A program made the position numbers and the translations under genes. Below are positions 1 to 7,780 of a DNA stretch of 41,108 nucleotides, piece by piece (position 1 is the stretch's first letter; every line of letters begins with the position of its first letter). The notes beneath the pieces are model-generated. The model ran no database searches. It was given only the letters and a program-made list of their open reading frames with translations, and had not been told where the DNA came from. The stretch comes from an uncultured Woeseiaceae bacterium (GTDB lineage Bacteria; Pseudomonadota; Gammaproteobacteria; Steroidobacterales; Woeseiaceae), in contig CAJQPL010000072.1 of NCBI GenBank assembly GCA_905480215.1, forward strand, positions 1 to 41,108, in the 5' to 3' direction.

Positions 1-366
1 CCAAAACCAGACGGCAGTCATTTGAGCAGTCGCTTTGCCTACATTCGCGATCTGGTCGGTGCGGATACCGCAACAAACGAGAGCATTAATTGGTCAGTCT
101 TGTCGTTCAGCATGGCAGGGGAGGCCGAGCACTACGGCCACGTCGCCGCCTATTCCTATGATATGGGCCCGGCGATAAAAGCAATAAGTGCACCGACCCT
201 GATCATCTCGCGTACGACCGATAGCTTGCATGCGGCAGCTCAGCGCATTCGAACAATGCGTTCCGATTTTAAGTACCGCGAATTTGAGGGCGGGAACTCC
301 CAGAGTATTTACAATGATCCGCAGCCCTGGGCGGAAGTCGTCGTTGATTTCGTTCGGTCGCAGTAG
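1..366 (+). CDS. Alpha/beta hydrolase, C-terminal part (5' truncated by window edge)
   Basis: The frame is open from base 1, so the start lies outside the window and about 121 residues are visible. The stretch ISAPTLIISRTTDSL is the strand before the catalytic acid in alpha/beta hydrolases, with the acid probably the D of RTTD. The catalytic His would normally fall in the last 30-40 residues. Here the segment FEGGNSQSIYNDPQPW has no His, so either the fold is divergent or the protein is not a classical hydrolase. The substrate cannot be told. A partial second copy of the same region lies directly downstream at 383-448. Confidence 0.6.
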   Translation, partial: PKPDGSHLSSRFAYIRDLVGADTATNESINWSVLSFSMAGEAEHYGHVAAYSYDMGPAIKAISAPTLIISRTTDSLHAAAQRIRTMRSDFKYREFEGGNSQSIYNDPQPWAEVVVDFVRSQ

Positions 367-382
367 AGACTCTCCTTCTCGT

Positions 383-448
383 GCGCATACCGAGGTTATG
401 GGCTCGGTGATCAGATTCATAAGCGCACCGACCTTGATCATCCGTACT
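383..448 (+). pseudogene. Relic of a second alpha/beta hydrolase copy
   Basis: This stretch repeats bases 148-216 of the upstream hydrolase gene in the same orientation. From ATGGGC (398) onward, about 41 of 51 aligned bases match, with one clean 3-base gap. Read in its own frame it gives AHTEVMGSVIRFISAPTLII, against AYSYDMGPAIKAISAPTLII in the intact gene. Most differences are silent or conservative, so this looks like the remains of a related gene that once encoded protein rather than a fresh slip duplication. No start codon or flanking hydrolase sequence survives. Confidence 0.55.
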
Positions 449-625
449 AATTGCTATATTTCAGTGGTTTACCCCCATATCCTCGCGTTAAACTTTACAT
501 AAGGACCGCTCCGATATAGAATCCCAAGGATAAGAACAGCTATAAGTAAGAAAACTATAAATAAAAATAACGATAAATAAGAGCCTTCAGCGTTTCGTTA
601 GTAAAAGGCCTTAAGAGGTATGAGT

Positions 626-2071
626 ATGCACCCCCAGATGTACCCTCAGCTGCAGATCCAGGAAGCACCCTCGTTGTCTTCACAGCAGGGCCCCGTTCGA
701 CAGGCCTCAAGCGGAAGTTTTCGCGCAGCTCAGCATAGATTATGCGGCATGTTTGAAGAATCAAAGCCATTCGCTTTGCTGCATAGCGATGGGCAAGCCG
801 GCGCGACCTACCTGATTGATAAGTTTCTTGCCGGAATCGCAGACGATGTCATCTGTGTGCGCCTGACGGAGCCTTACCGGGATGAGGAGTCTGGCATGCG
901 GCAGATAATTTCCTGCCTCGGCTTCGATCCGACAGGCTTGAGTCCACTTGACGTTGAGAATGTGTTCGCACTATTCCTTAATTTTCAAAAAAAGAACGGT
1001 TCGCGCACGATTCTTTGTTTTGAGGCAATACAAGGTTGCGGATCGTGGATGCTTGACACCGTGCGGCGTCTGCTTAGTTGGGAAGCTACAGAACATTATG
1101 GCTTGATGATCTTGATGGCAGGCCGTTCACATCCGGATGCATTACTTAACCAGTCAGTACTCGATGCTGTCAGTACTAAGCGGCAGGATTGCATTTATCT
1201 GGCACCGTTCACGCTGCAGGAAACTCGCGAGTTTCTCCGTTGGCAGGTGGAGTCTGCGGGTAAGGCCGAGATCACACAAGTTCTTGAATTTGATGCAATT
1301 ACGCGGATACATGAAGTTACCGAGGGCGAGCCGGACGCCGTTAGCGCCCTGTTTTCAAAGTGTCTCAGATTGGCGGCTGAGATGGATCCCGCACCGGTGG
1401 CTGTTGATCTGGTTAAGCAGGCGCACATCGAAATCGAGCTGCCGCCGACCGCGCCTGTCGAGCCTGATGAGGCGAATACCTTTATCGTCGATCAAATCGA
1501 GCCGAGGGTAGGACGCTTGGTCGTTCGACTCGGTAATGGTGTCGTGCAGGAACACTCATTGGACCGGGGCCATGTCCTGATCGGCCGCGGCAAACTGTGT
1601 GATGTCCGCATCGGAAGTCCGTCTGTCAGTCGCCATCATGCGCTGGTAGTTAGCTCTCCGAGCGGCGTGGTTCTTATTGATCTTGAAAGTACCAACGGTA
1701 CGCTCGTGGACGACAAACCGATTAAGGAGCAAGCACTTGATGTGAGTGGCACCATCATAATTGGTGATTGCAGTATCGACTTTGTTAGCGAGGATGAGCA
1801 TGAAGGCTTGATTCTTAAGCTGCATAGTGCCAAACATGCCGAACAATATGGCGACAACTACGTGACGCGGAACCTCGATCTGAATGAAGATGAGTTGGAG
1901 GGAGCTGCTATTAAAGGCAGCATCAATAGCAAGGGCGACAAGATTTATCACGTTCCTGGCACATCAAAATATGCGGCGATCAAGATTGATGAGTCGAAAG
2001 GGGAGTGCTGGTTTGCCGACGAAAACGCCGCGAAAGCGTCCGGTTGGCGAGCACCACGAAGCTTGGGTTGA
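626..2071 (+). CDS. ExeA-like (degenerate P-loop) + FHA + sunset-domain fusion protein
   Basis: A cytoplasmic protein of about 481 residues with three parts. Residues about 30-275 resemble ExeA/GspA-type AAA ATPases. However, the P-loop position reads SDGQAGATYL, without the lysine, and the Walker B position reads ILCFEAIQ, so ATP hydrolysis is unlikely. Residues about 300-388 are an FHA phosphothreonine-binding domain with GRG, SVSRHH and STNGT. The C-terminus (about 428-478) matches the sunset fold often found behind nucleases, with IKGSINSKGDKIYHVPG and ECWF. The start was chosen at ATG 626 because AAGAGG (613-618) is 7 bases before it; ATG 620 would leave 1 base. The leader at 520-610 is very AT-rich. 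A true ExeA-type ATPase lies 6 kb downstream and could be a partner, but this is inferred. Confidence 0.8.
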   Translation: MHPQMYPQLQIQEAPSLSSQQGPVRQASSGSFRAAQHRLCGMFEESKPFALLHSDGQAGATYLIDKFLAGIADDVICVRLTEPYRDEESGMRQIISCLGFDPTGLSPLDVENVFALFLNFQKKNGSRTILCFEAIQGCGSWMLDTVRRLLSWEATEHYGLMILMAGRSHPDALLNQSVLDAVSTKRQDCIYLAPFTLQETREFLRWQVESAGKAEITQVLEFDAITRIHEVTEGEPDAVSALFSKCLRLAAEMDPAPVAVDLVKQAHIEIELPPTAPVEPDEANTFIVDQIEPRVGRLVVRLGNGVVQEHSLDRGHVLIGRGKLCDVRIGSPSVSRHHALVVSSPSGVVLIDLESTNGTLVDDKPIKEQALDVSGTIIIGDCSIDFVSEDEHEGLILKLHSAKHAEQYGDNYVTRNLDLNEDELEGAAIKGSINSKGDKIYHVPGTSKYAAIKIDESKGECWFADENAAKASGWRAPRSLG

Positions 2072-2131
2072 ATCGAGTTCTATGCGACGTCGCAATACGG
2101 CGTTTTGAACCACAATTCGCGGGAGGAAGGC

Positions 2132-2566
2132 ATGTTTGGAAATCCATCGTTAATCACTCGGGTAGCAATTGCCAAGGGGATCGGGTTCTTGGTGGGGCTT
2201 GCCGGATTCGTTCTTGTGCCACACCTGTTGCCAGAAACCGGATCGCTGCTCCGCTGGGGAATATTATTTTGGTACACAACTGTCGGCGCAATAATCGGTG
2301 TATTTGGAGTTTTTACTTATCACCCGGTACTAAAGCTGCCCTTCCCCTGGTGGTTTCGCGCACCAATTGTGGGCGCCTGGATGAACTTCGTGCTGGTCTT
2401 CTTCGCCTATGACGTCATGGGTACCATGATGGTGCGTTTGTTCGGTGAAGGTGGAGTACTTAGTTCGCCGTTTTGGTTTACGTTGGAAGGAGCCATTGTG
2501 GGTTTCGTTATCGGCTATTTTGCAACTCGGTTTGGTGGTGAAGGTATAGAGACCGTCGGTAAGTGA
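2132..2566 (+). CDS. Small four-helix membrane protein, function unknown
   Basis: 144 residues with four likely membrane segments, around residues 10-32, 40-62, 75-98 and 112-135. I do not recognise a family. The ATG at 2132 is preceded by GGGAGGA (2121-2127). A TTG at 2105 would add nine polar residues without a ribosome site. The gene follows the FHA protein by 60 bases on the same strand and may be read from the same transcript. Polar sequence is limited to short loops (YHPVLKLP, FGEGG), and there are no conserved acidic pairs that would suggest a transporter. The inner membrane is the likely location. Confidence 0.75.
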   Translation: MFGNPSLITRVAIAKGIGFLVGLAGFVLVPHLLPETGSLLRWGILFWYTTVGAIIGVFGVFTYHPVLKLPFPWWFRAPIVGAWMNFVLVFFAYDVMGTMMVRLFGEGGVLSSPFWFTLEGAIVGFVIGYFATRFGGEGIETVGK

Positions 2567-2663
2567 CCATGCCGTTCCGCGTAGAGCTTTGCGGTCAGCG
2601 CTAGAGCATCAGTTTCTCATGCTGCTGACGGACGCTAGAATCCACGAGCATACACAAATGTAT

Positions 2664-2705
2664 GAGCACATAGGGTCCTCCTAAGTTGTGCTCCTGTGTG
2701 TTTTT
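2664..2705 (+). terminator. Weak terminator-like hairpin
   Basis: GAGCACA (2664-2670) can pair with TGTGCTC (2687-2693) across a 16-base loop. A run of five T follows at 2701-2705 after an 8-base gap. It lies in the 221-base space between the membrane protein and the cytochrome gene. A smaller imperfect hairpin lies at 2605-2623. The long loop and displaced T run make this a weak call. Confidence 0.3.
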
Positions 2706-2787
2706 CAGGGGGTGCAGCTTCTGGCCGTATGCTGCCTGGAACTGTTAAACTGTTGAACCTCTGCTACCGATCCAAACGTGTGCTCTT

Positions 2788-3171
2788 ATGAAACGATTCC
2801 TCATATTGCTCCTGATAGCCCTGATTCCGGTTGGATGCGATCAAAGTGGCCCTGCTGATTCATCACCCGCAAAAGCCGAGTCTGAGGCCCTTCAATCACC
2901 TGTAAACGCTTCACTTGTCGGACAAGAAGTGTACGAAACAGCTTGCTCCGCGTGTCATCAAGAAGGCGTTAACGGGGCACCGAAGACCGGAGATGCGGAG
3001 GCATGGGAAGGGCGTTCCTGGCTCTGGGAGGCAGTGTTGTTCGAGCACGCCATATGTGGCTACAACGACATGCCTGCGAAAGGCGGTCATGAGGAACTGG
3101 ACGAGCTAATGGTGACTAAAGCCGCTGAGTATATGATGCAATTAACTTACCCGGACGTCCCACTAGGATAA
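2788..3171 (+). CDS. Lipid-anchored cytochrome c5-like electron carrier
   Basis: 127 residues. The signal peptide ends in the lipobox LIPVGC, so the protein should be a lipoprotein on the periplasmic side. The haem site is CSACH, followed by GVNGAPKTGD, W, and a distal axial ligand in YNDMPAKGG. This order is that of the cytochrome c5 family (small class I monohaem carriers that pass electrons to terminal oxidases or reductases). A Ser/Pro/Ala-rich linker separates the lipid anchor from the haem domain. No oxidase or dehydrogenase gene lies next to it, so its partner is unknown. It is one of three cytochrome lipoproteins in the window. Confidence 0.88.
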   Translation: MKRFLILLLIALIPVGCDQSGPADSSPAKAESEALQSPVNASLVGQEVYETACSACHQEGVNGAPKTGDAEAWEGRSWLWEAVLFEHAICGYNDMPAKGGHEELDELMVTKAAEYMMQLTYPDVPLG

Positions 3172-3263
3172 GGGGTTTAGCCATACATGGACGTATGCGG
3201 TGGATGTTGTGGTTCTTGGGATAGCCATCTGGACGAAATAGCTAAGAACGTTATAGTCACGTA

Positions 3264-4793
3264 ATGAATAACTCAAATACCCTTTCCCAACGCTGGCTGT
3301 GTAGCCTGATTCTTCCTCTTCTGCTGGCAGCCGGGTGCTCTTCGCTAGAGCCGACAGAGCTTCCACCGGAGTACACCGCGCCACCAGCGCACACTCTAAT
3401 CTGGGATGCCATCGATGCCACGGCGACGGAGGACTGGCATGTTTTGCTTAACGATGGTCCCACAGCGTTAGACTGGCGACTGCGGGCGATCGATAGCGCC
3501 TCTGACAGTATCGATTTCCAGACGTTTCTTTGGTTCTTCGATACGACAGGTGCGCTGGTCCTCGATCATATCGTCCAGGCAGCGGATCGTGGTGTCACTG
3601 TGCGGATTCTCGTCGACGATACGTTCCTGGTTCACGAAGGTGAACTACTTCTGGCACTCGCAGAGCACCCGAGCATCGAGTATCGCGTCTTCAATCCCTT
3701 CAGTCGTCGCTCCGGTGGGGTTGCGACGCGACAACTTCTGAATCTGGCGGAATTCCGCCGGCTCGACCATCGTATGCATAACAAATCCATGGTGGTTGAT
3801 AATCAAGTCGCGATCATCGGTGGTCGAAACATCGCGGATGAGTATTTTGGTCTGGATGACAATGCCAATTTCCGGGACCTTGAGTTACTACTTGGCGGCC
3901 AAGTCGTTCAGGAGGTCAGTGTTGCCTTCGACACCTACTGGAACGATCCCTGGTCTTTCCCGATTGAGATGCTTTCGCACAAGAAGGCATCAGCGGAACA
4001 GCTGGCTGAAGCGCGACGTATTCGCGATGTGTCGCAGCATCTGCACACCGAAGAGTCGACTGAAGAGCTCATTGCAAGATGGCTTGAGGCAGTTGAGGGC
4101 GCAGATAGAGGCGAAGCAATTCTCTTTGCAGACGAACCTCCAAAAGGGAATCCGAAGAACCGGGAGGAGGCGCCAATTCAGGTAGCGAATGAGCTTGTCA
4201 GCCTTTTCAATGGCGCGGAGTCGGAGATTCTGATTGTCTCGGCTTACCTGATACCGACGCCCGATCTCGAAGGGGCGGTTAAGCGGGCTCTCGATCGTGG
4301 GGTTCGCGTACGCATACTCACGAATTCAATCGGCTCGAACAACCATCTCTCCGCCCACAGCGCATACCGAAATCACATCAACACGCTGCTTGAGAGCGGG
4401 GCGGAATTACACGAGGTTCGTACGGATGCTCGTGATCGTGACGAGTACATGTTGACGCCAATAGGTCGCAAGCAGCTGGCTCTGCATGCAAAGGCGTTAG
4501 TTATTGACAACGACAAGGTGTTTGTCGGCAGCGCAAATCTTGATCCACGCTCATTGCGTATAAATACTGAAATGGGATTCCTGATCGTAAGCGAGCAATT
4601 CAACCAGAAACTACGTGAGGCGCTGGAAGGTGATTTCTTAGGCGCAAACGCGTGGCGCCTGGAATTGCAGGAGGATGGCCGAGTCTACTGGGTGGCCAAC
4701 GATCGCAGGCTTGAGTCCCAGCCCGCGACATCATTTATGCAACGCATCGAAGACTGGTTCTTCTCGCACTTGCCGATTGAGGGCGAACTTTGA
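3264..4793 (+). CDS. Phospholipase D-family lipoprotein, ClsC/cardiolipin synthase-like
   Basis: 509 residues with two HKD half-sites: HNKSMVVDN (His172, Lys174, Asp179) followed by GGRN, and HAKALVIDN followed by GSANLD. Two such motifs in one chain form the complete active site of PLD enzymes, and the length and layout fit ClsC-type cardiolipin synthases. Unlike cytoplasmic Cls enzymes it begins with a lipoprotein signal peptide ending in LAAGC (Cys25), so it should sit in the periplasm. Transphosphatidylation of phospholipids is the likely reaction, but secreted PLD-like nucleases share the same motifs. The gene stands alone and converges on the CorA-like gene. Confidence 0.85.
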   Translation: MNNSNTLSQRWLCSLILPLLLAAGCSSLEPTELPPEYTAPPAHTLIWDAIDATATEDWHVLLNDGPTALDWRLRAIDSASDSIDFQTFLWFFDTTGALVLDHIVQAADRGVTVRILVDDTFLVHEGELLLALAEHPSIEYRVFNPFSRRSGGVATRQLLNLAEFRRLDHRMHNKSMVVDNQVAIIGGRNIADEYFGLDDNANFRDLELLLGGQVVQEVSVAFDTYWNDPWSFPIEMLSHKKASAEQLAEARRIRDVSQHLHTEESTEELIARWLEAVEGADRGEAILFADEPPKGNPKNREEAPIQVANELVSLFNGAESEILIVSAYLIPTPDLEGAVKRALDRGVRVRILTNSIGSNNHLSAHSAYRNHINTLLESGAELHEVRTDARDRDEYMLTPIGRKQLALHAKALVIDNDKVFVGSANLDPRSLRINTEMGFLIVSEQFNQKLREALEGDFLGANAWRLELQEDGRVYWVANDRRLESQPATSFMQRIEDWFFSHLPIEGEL

Positions 4794-4798
4794 CGTTG

Positions 4799-4830
4799 AA
4801 TGTCTGCCATTGGTGAAAGTGGACATTTTG
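4799..4830 (+). terminator. Weak terminator between convergent genes
   Basis: AATGTC (4799-4804) and GACATT (4822-4827) are perfect inverted arms around a 17-base loop and are followed by TT. The hairpin sits just after the stop of the phospholipase D gene, in the 77-base gap before the end of the oppositely oriented CorA-like gene. Confidence 0.3.
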
Positions 4831-4870
4831 CAAGTTTGAGAACTGAAGCTGTGCTTTGCATCGAAGTTTT

Positions 4871-5842
4871 CTAGAACCAGCGTTTCCATGAGAGCCAAGC
4901 GACAACGGCGAGCGTTATACTAATCATGACCGCAGATACGATCCAAAAAGCGCTAGCATTATCGGTGCCTGGAAGCCCGCCGACGTTCATACCGAAAAGA
5001 CCGGTAACGAAAGTGATCGGCAGAAAAATAATTGCTGCGATAGATAACGCAAACATACGCGTGTTCTGTTCCATCGCAATTCGATTCAGAATTTCCTCCT
5101 GCAAGAGGACCGTACGCTCGCGTGCGAGATCCAGATCCTCGATGTAACGCGCGATGCGGTCCGACTCTTCGCTAATTGAGTCAGCGTATTCGCCGAGCCA
5201 ATTCGGTAGCCCGCGGCGTAGTCCTTCGAGCGCCTCTCGCTGCGGCGCTAAATAGCGCCGTACGTGTGCAATTTGACGGCGAACCATCGAGACCTCAGAG
5301 CGCGTCTTGATGGTTGGGCCCGATTCAACAGCTAGCTCGAATTCATCCACTTTTTCTTCAAGTGAATCGACAAAGTCAGCTACTCGGTTTGCAATACGTT
5401 CAATTAGTTGAGTAAGTAAGCCGCCAATATCACATGGGCCAGTACCTGCATCCAGGTCGTTACGAACATCTTCGACTGAGAACAGGCGGCGTTGTCGAAG
5501 CGATATCAAGCGCCGTGATTCAAGCCAAAAGCGAATAGAAACCATGTCGTCTTGATCGGCACCAGGATTCAAATTCACGCCACGCAGCACGACCAAAACA
5601 CCATTATCTGTTTTTAGCGAACGCGGCCGCGTATCGGCGCGAGTTAGCATTGTGATCGCAGACTTACTCAGACCCATTCCCGAAAGCCATTCTTCAGCAT
5701 TTGCACTTGAATAATCGCCGTGCATCCAGGTTGTTGAAATGCCATCATCTTCCGTCATCAGAGGCAATGCGCCACCTCGTCCATCGAGAGTGAGGCCGAA
5801 CAACTCACTGGAGTCGGCGGCGATATTCTTATTTTCATTCAT
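4871..5842 (-). CDS. CorA/ZntB-family metal ion channel
   Basis: 323 residues. The N-terminal half is a soluble alpha/beta domain (WMHGDYSSANAEEWL, with RFWLESRRLISLRQRR), followed by a long helical stalk rich in Glu and Arg. Two C-terminal membrane helices carry the family pore motif GMN (in FGMNVGGLPG) at their junction. These are the marks of the CorA superfamily. The RGVNLNPGAD and ISLRQRR segments are closer to ZntB than to Mg2+-specific CorA, so zinc or a proton-coupled divalent metal is possible. It follows the DUF302 gene by 65 bases on the same strand. A CATTATAAAT stretch lies just upstream of the ATG. No good ribosome site is seen there, although AAGGA occurs about 25 bases back. 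Confidence 0.88.
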   Translation of the reverse strand: MNENKNIAADSSELFGLTLDGRGGALPLMTEDDGISTTWMHGDYSSANAEEWLSGMGLSKSAITMLTRADTRPRSLKTDNGVLVVLRGVNLNPGADQDDMVSIRFWLESRRLISLRQRRLFSVEDVRNDLDAGTGPCDIGGLLTQLIERIANRVADFVDSLEEKVDEFELAVESGPTIKTRSEVSMVRRQIAHVRRYLAPQREALEGLRRGLPNWLGEYADSISEESDRIARYIEDLDLARERTVLLQEEILNRIAMEQNTRMFALSIAAIIFLPITFVTGLFGMNVGGLPGTDNASAFWIVSAVMISITLAVVAWLSWKRWF

Positions 5843-5907
5843 ATAATTTATAATGCAGCTTCATTTCCTTCGGGCGGTCGTTCATTCGAAGTTGGTGATA
5901 GTGACGT

Positions 5908-6291
5908 TCACTTTGCTTCATCGACCATTTGGATTGTCTTAGCTTCAACTTCTTCCGATACTTCGGTCAAGACCGGATCTTGAGATAATGCGGATAGCAT
6001 TTGTACCGGCTTAATGAGGCCAATTTTGGTTTTTCCTTTCTCCGTAAATACAGAAATTCGACACGGCAGCGCCATATTCAGCCGCATGTCGGTAGACAAG
6101 ACTTTTGCAGCCTGCACTGGATTACAGACTTCGAAAACTTTGCACTGCTCTTCAAATGTGATGCCTTTGCTGCGCAGTGTGGAGCCCAGGTCATGAATAT
6201 GCAGCACCCCGAAGCCTAAGTGACCTACGGCGGCTTCAAGATCGGTGGATGCCTGGTCGAAGGATTTGTCAGTTTCAACTATGTAGTACAT
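5908..6291 (-). CDS. DUF302 family protein
   Basis: 127 residues, matching the small DUF302 fold (YYIVETDKSFDQASTDLEAAV, then GFGVLHIHDLGSTLRSKG and CKVFEVCNPVQAAKVL). No signal peptide is present, so it is probably cytoplasmic. The family is small, often linked to redox or sulfur genes, and has no established reaction. It is the first gene of a probable two-gene unit with the CorA-like channel. The C-terminal extension (VSEEVEAKTIQMVDEAK) is charged and helical. Confidence 0.85.
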   Translation of the reverse strand: MYYIVETDKSFDQASTDLEAAVGHLGFGVLHIHDLGSTLRSKGITFEEQCKVFEVCNPVQAAKVLSTDMRLNMALPCRISVFTEKGKTKIGLIKPVQMLSALSQDPVLTEVSEEVEAKTIQMVDEAK

Positions 6292-6471
6292 AACGCTACT
6301 CGATTACGTGGCCGACCCGACATGGGCAGCCCCTCAGTAGTCTATCATTTCATCGCTGGCTTTCGACTATAGACTATGATCCGAAACCGAGCTCAATCCA
6401 GGAATAAATAACGCGCTTAATAGTACTATGTACAAGCCCTCAATCAGCCCCCCACTTCTTCGGGACGAAAC

Positions 6472-7119
6472 ATGCTTAAGCTATGGATCACTATTATTAC
6501 TTTGCTCCTCTCTGCGGTTGCAGGTGCACAAGGGGCGACTGGCAAGCAGCAAACTACCGCCTACAAATTCGAGATCACCCCTTTCATTGGCTACCGTACG
6601 GGTGGTCAGTTTGAAGAAATGGATGGCGATGCCGAGTTTGAGTTGACCGAATCCGAATCTCTCGGTTTCCTTTTTAATGTGGCGGCCAATGCCAATGGGC
6701 AGTACGAGTTTCTTTATGCTCAGCAGAGTACTTTGCTAGATTCGGCGGGTTTGTTTGTAAGTGACTCGCGATTTGCCCTCGACGTTGAATATTATCAGTT
6801 TGGTGGCACGCATTTTTTGGACGGTGATGTTGTGCGACCATTTATTGCAATGTCGGTTGGCATGTCGCGATTTGATCCGCAGCCTGCCGAGTTCAGTGCC
6901 GAGAGTTTCTTCGCCGCCTCATTTGGCGCTGGGGTACAACTTAACCCGCGCGGCAGATTCGGAATCCGTCTCGAAGGACGCGTCTACACATCTTTGGTCG
7001 AGGATGACAGTCGAATATTTTGTGGGAGTGACTCCGGGGTTGGCGGCTGCCTTATTCAAATCGATGGCACGCTATTGACGCAATGGGAAGCGAAAGCAGG
7101 TATCGTCTTTCGATTCTAA
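6472..7119 (+). CDS. Outer-membrane beta-barrel protein, OmpW/OmpA-barrel-like
   Basis: 215 residues with a signal peptide (cleavage near VAGAQG). Alternating aromatic/hydrophobic strands follow, and the chain ends in ...VFRF; a terminal Phe is the signature recognised by the BAM assembly machinery. The strands (FEITPFIGYRTGG, YEFLYAQQS, ALDVEYYQFGGTHFL, RPFIAMSVGMSRF, RFGIRLEGRVY) suggest an eight-stranded barrel. A Cys pair in the last external loop (FCGSDSGVGGCL) could form a disulfide. The segment GGQFEEMDGDAEFEL is a conserved-looking periplasmic or loop element. Ligand or function cannot be told. GGGACGA (6461-6467) serves as a weak ribosome site. Confidence 0.8.
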   Translation: MLKLWITIITLLLSAVAGAQGATGKQQTTAYKFEITPFIGYRTGGQFEEMDGDAEFELTESESLGFLFNVAANANGQYEFLYAQQSTLLDSAGLFVSDSRFALDVEYYQFGGTHFLDGDVVRPFIAMSVGMSRFDPQPAEFSAESFFAASFGAGVQLNPRGRFGIRLEGRVYTSLVEDDSRIFCGSDSGVGGCLIQIDGTLLTQWEAKAGIVFRF

Positions 7120-7260
7120 GCAGGGGTGCGTGGAATAGTTGAATGAGGGCGCCGGGATGCGGTGGCCATGTTCTACGCCTCGACCAGGATATGGAGTTTC
7201 TTGACCTTTCTCTGGGCGGAGGGGGAAAATCAAAAATATCTGTACACCAAGGAGCCGATG

Positions 7261-7725
7261 ATGAACAAACTACTAACGCATGTAGCAACGGGGCTCGGGG
7301 CCGCCGCAATGGGAGCGGGTCTGACCTACGTATCGCTTGCAATGCCTGTTGAGGCTCCACAGCCGCAAGCAAACCTCGCGCAGAACGCAACTGCTAGCCA
7401 GGCGCCTACACGAGCGCTGCTCATAGAGAAAACGCTGCAGGACGTACTGGGACGCGTGGTTACGATAAGTGAGACCGAGCGCCCACCGGGTACGGGAAGC
7501 ACGCCTCACCGCCATCCCGGTAGCCATAATTTCGGCTACGTGCTGGAAGGAACTTACGAGGTACAAATCGATGACGGTCCGGTGCAGCGACTCGGGCCCG
7601 GCGAAACCTTCTACGAGTATCCCGGCGCGCTGCACGCAGTTTCGAGGAACGCTAGCTCAACCGAGCCGGTTCGATACCTGGTGTTCAAGGTGGCCGACCC
7701 CAGCCTGCCGTCGACGGTACGATAG
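7261..7725 (+). CDS. Exported cupin-domain protein
   Basis: 154 residues with an N-terminal hydrophobic segment (GLGAAAMGAGLTYVSLAM), so it is exported or membrane-anchored. Both cupin motifs are visible: HRHPGSHNFGYVLEG with two His metal ligands, and PGETFYEYPGALHAVSRN with the third His. A Glu at the usual position of motif 1 is not obvious. The fold binds a divalent metal, but the substrate is unknown. The start was set at ATG 7261 because AAGGAG (7249-7254) lies 6 bases before it; the ATG at 7258 is 3 bases from it. A longer frame from 7162 would add residues that do not resemble a signal peptide. Confidence 0.78.
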   Translation: MNKLLTHVATGLGAAAMGAGLTYVSLAMPVEAPQPQANLAQNATASQAPTRALLIEKTLQDVLGRVVTISETERPPGTGSTPHRHPGSHNFGYVLEGTYEVQIDDGPVQRLGPGETFYEYPGALHAVSRNASSTEPVRYLVFKVADPSLPSTVR

Positions 7726-7772
7726 CGGAATCAAATCCGCCGTCGTCCCGGTACAGCAGTTAGTCAGTACCG
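7725..7772 (+). terminator. Two hairpins between convergent genes
   Basis: GCGGA (7725-7729) pairs with TCCGC (7736-7740) around ATCAAA, and flanking CGACGG/CCGTCG bases can extend the stem. A second hairpin, CGGTAC (7749-7754) with GTACCG (7767-7772), follows. Neither has a T run, so the stop could be bidirectional or Rho-assisted. They fill the 55-base space between the cupin gene and the oppositely oriented ATPase gene. Confidence 0.35.
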
Positions 7773-7780
7773 AGGTAGCG

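Noticed and set aside
5833..5868. Nine-codon frame with AAGGA site overlapping the CorA-like start
   Set aside because: Very short, and the sequence is mainly an AT-rich promoter-like stretch; it may be a leader peptide but nothing beyond chance supports it.
6341..6379. Inverted repeat AGTCTAT...ATAGACT before the beta-barrel gene
   Set aside because: Seven-base arms with a loop of over 20 bases and no T run or promoter alignment; too weak to call.
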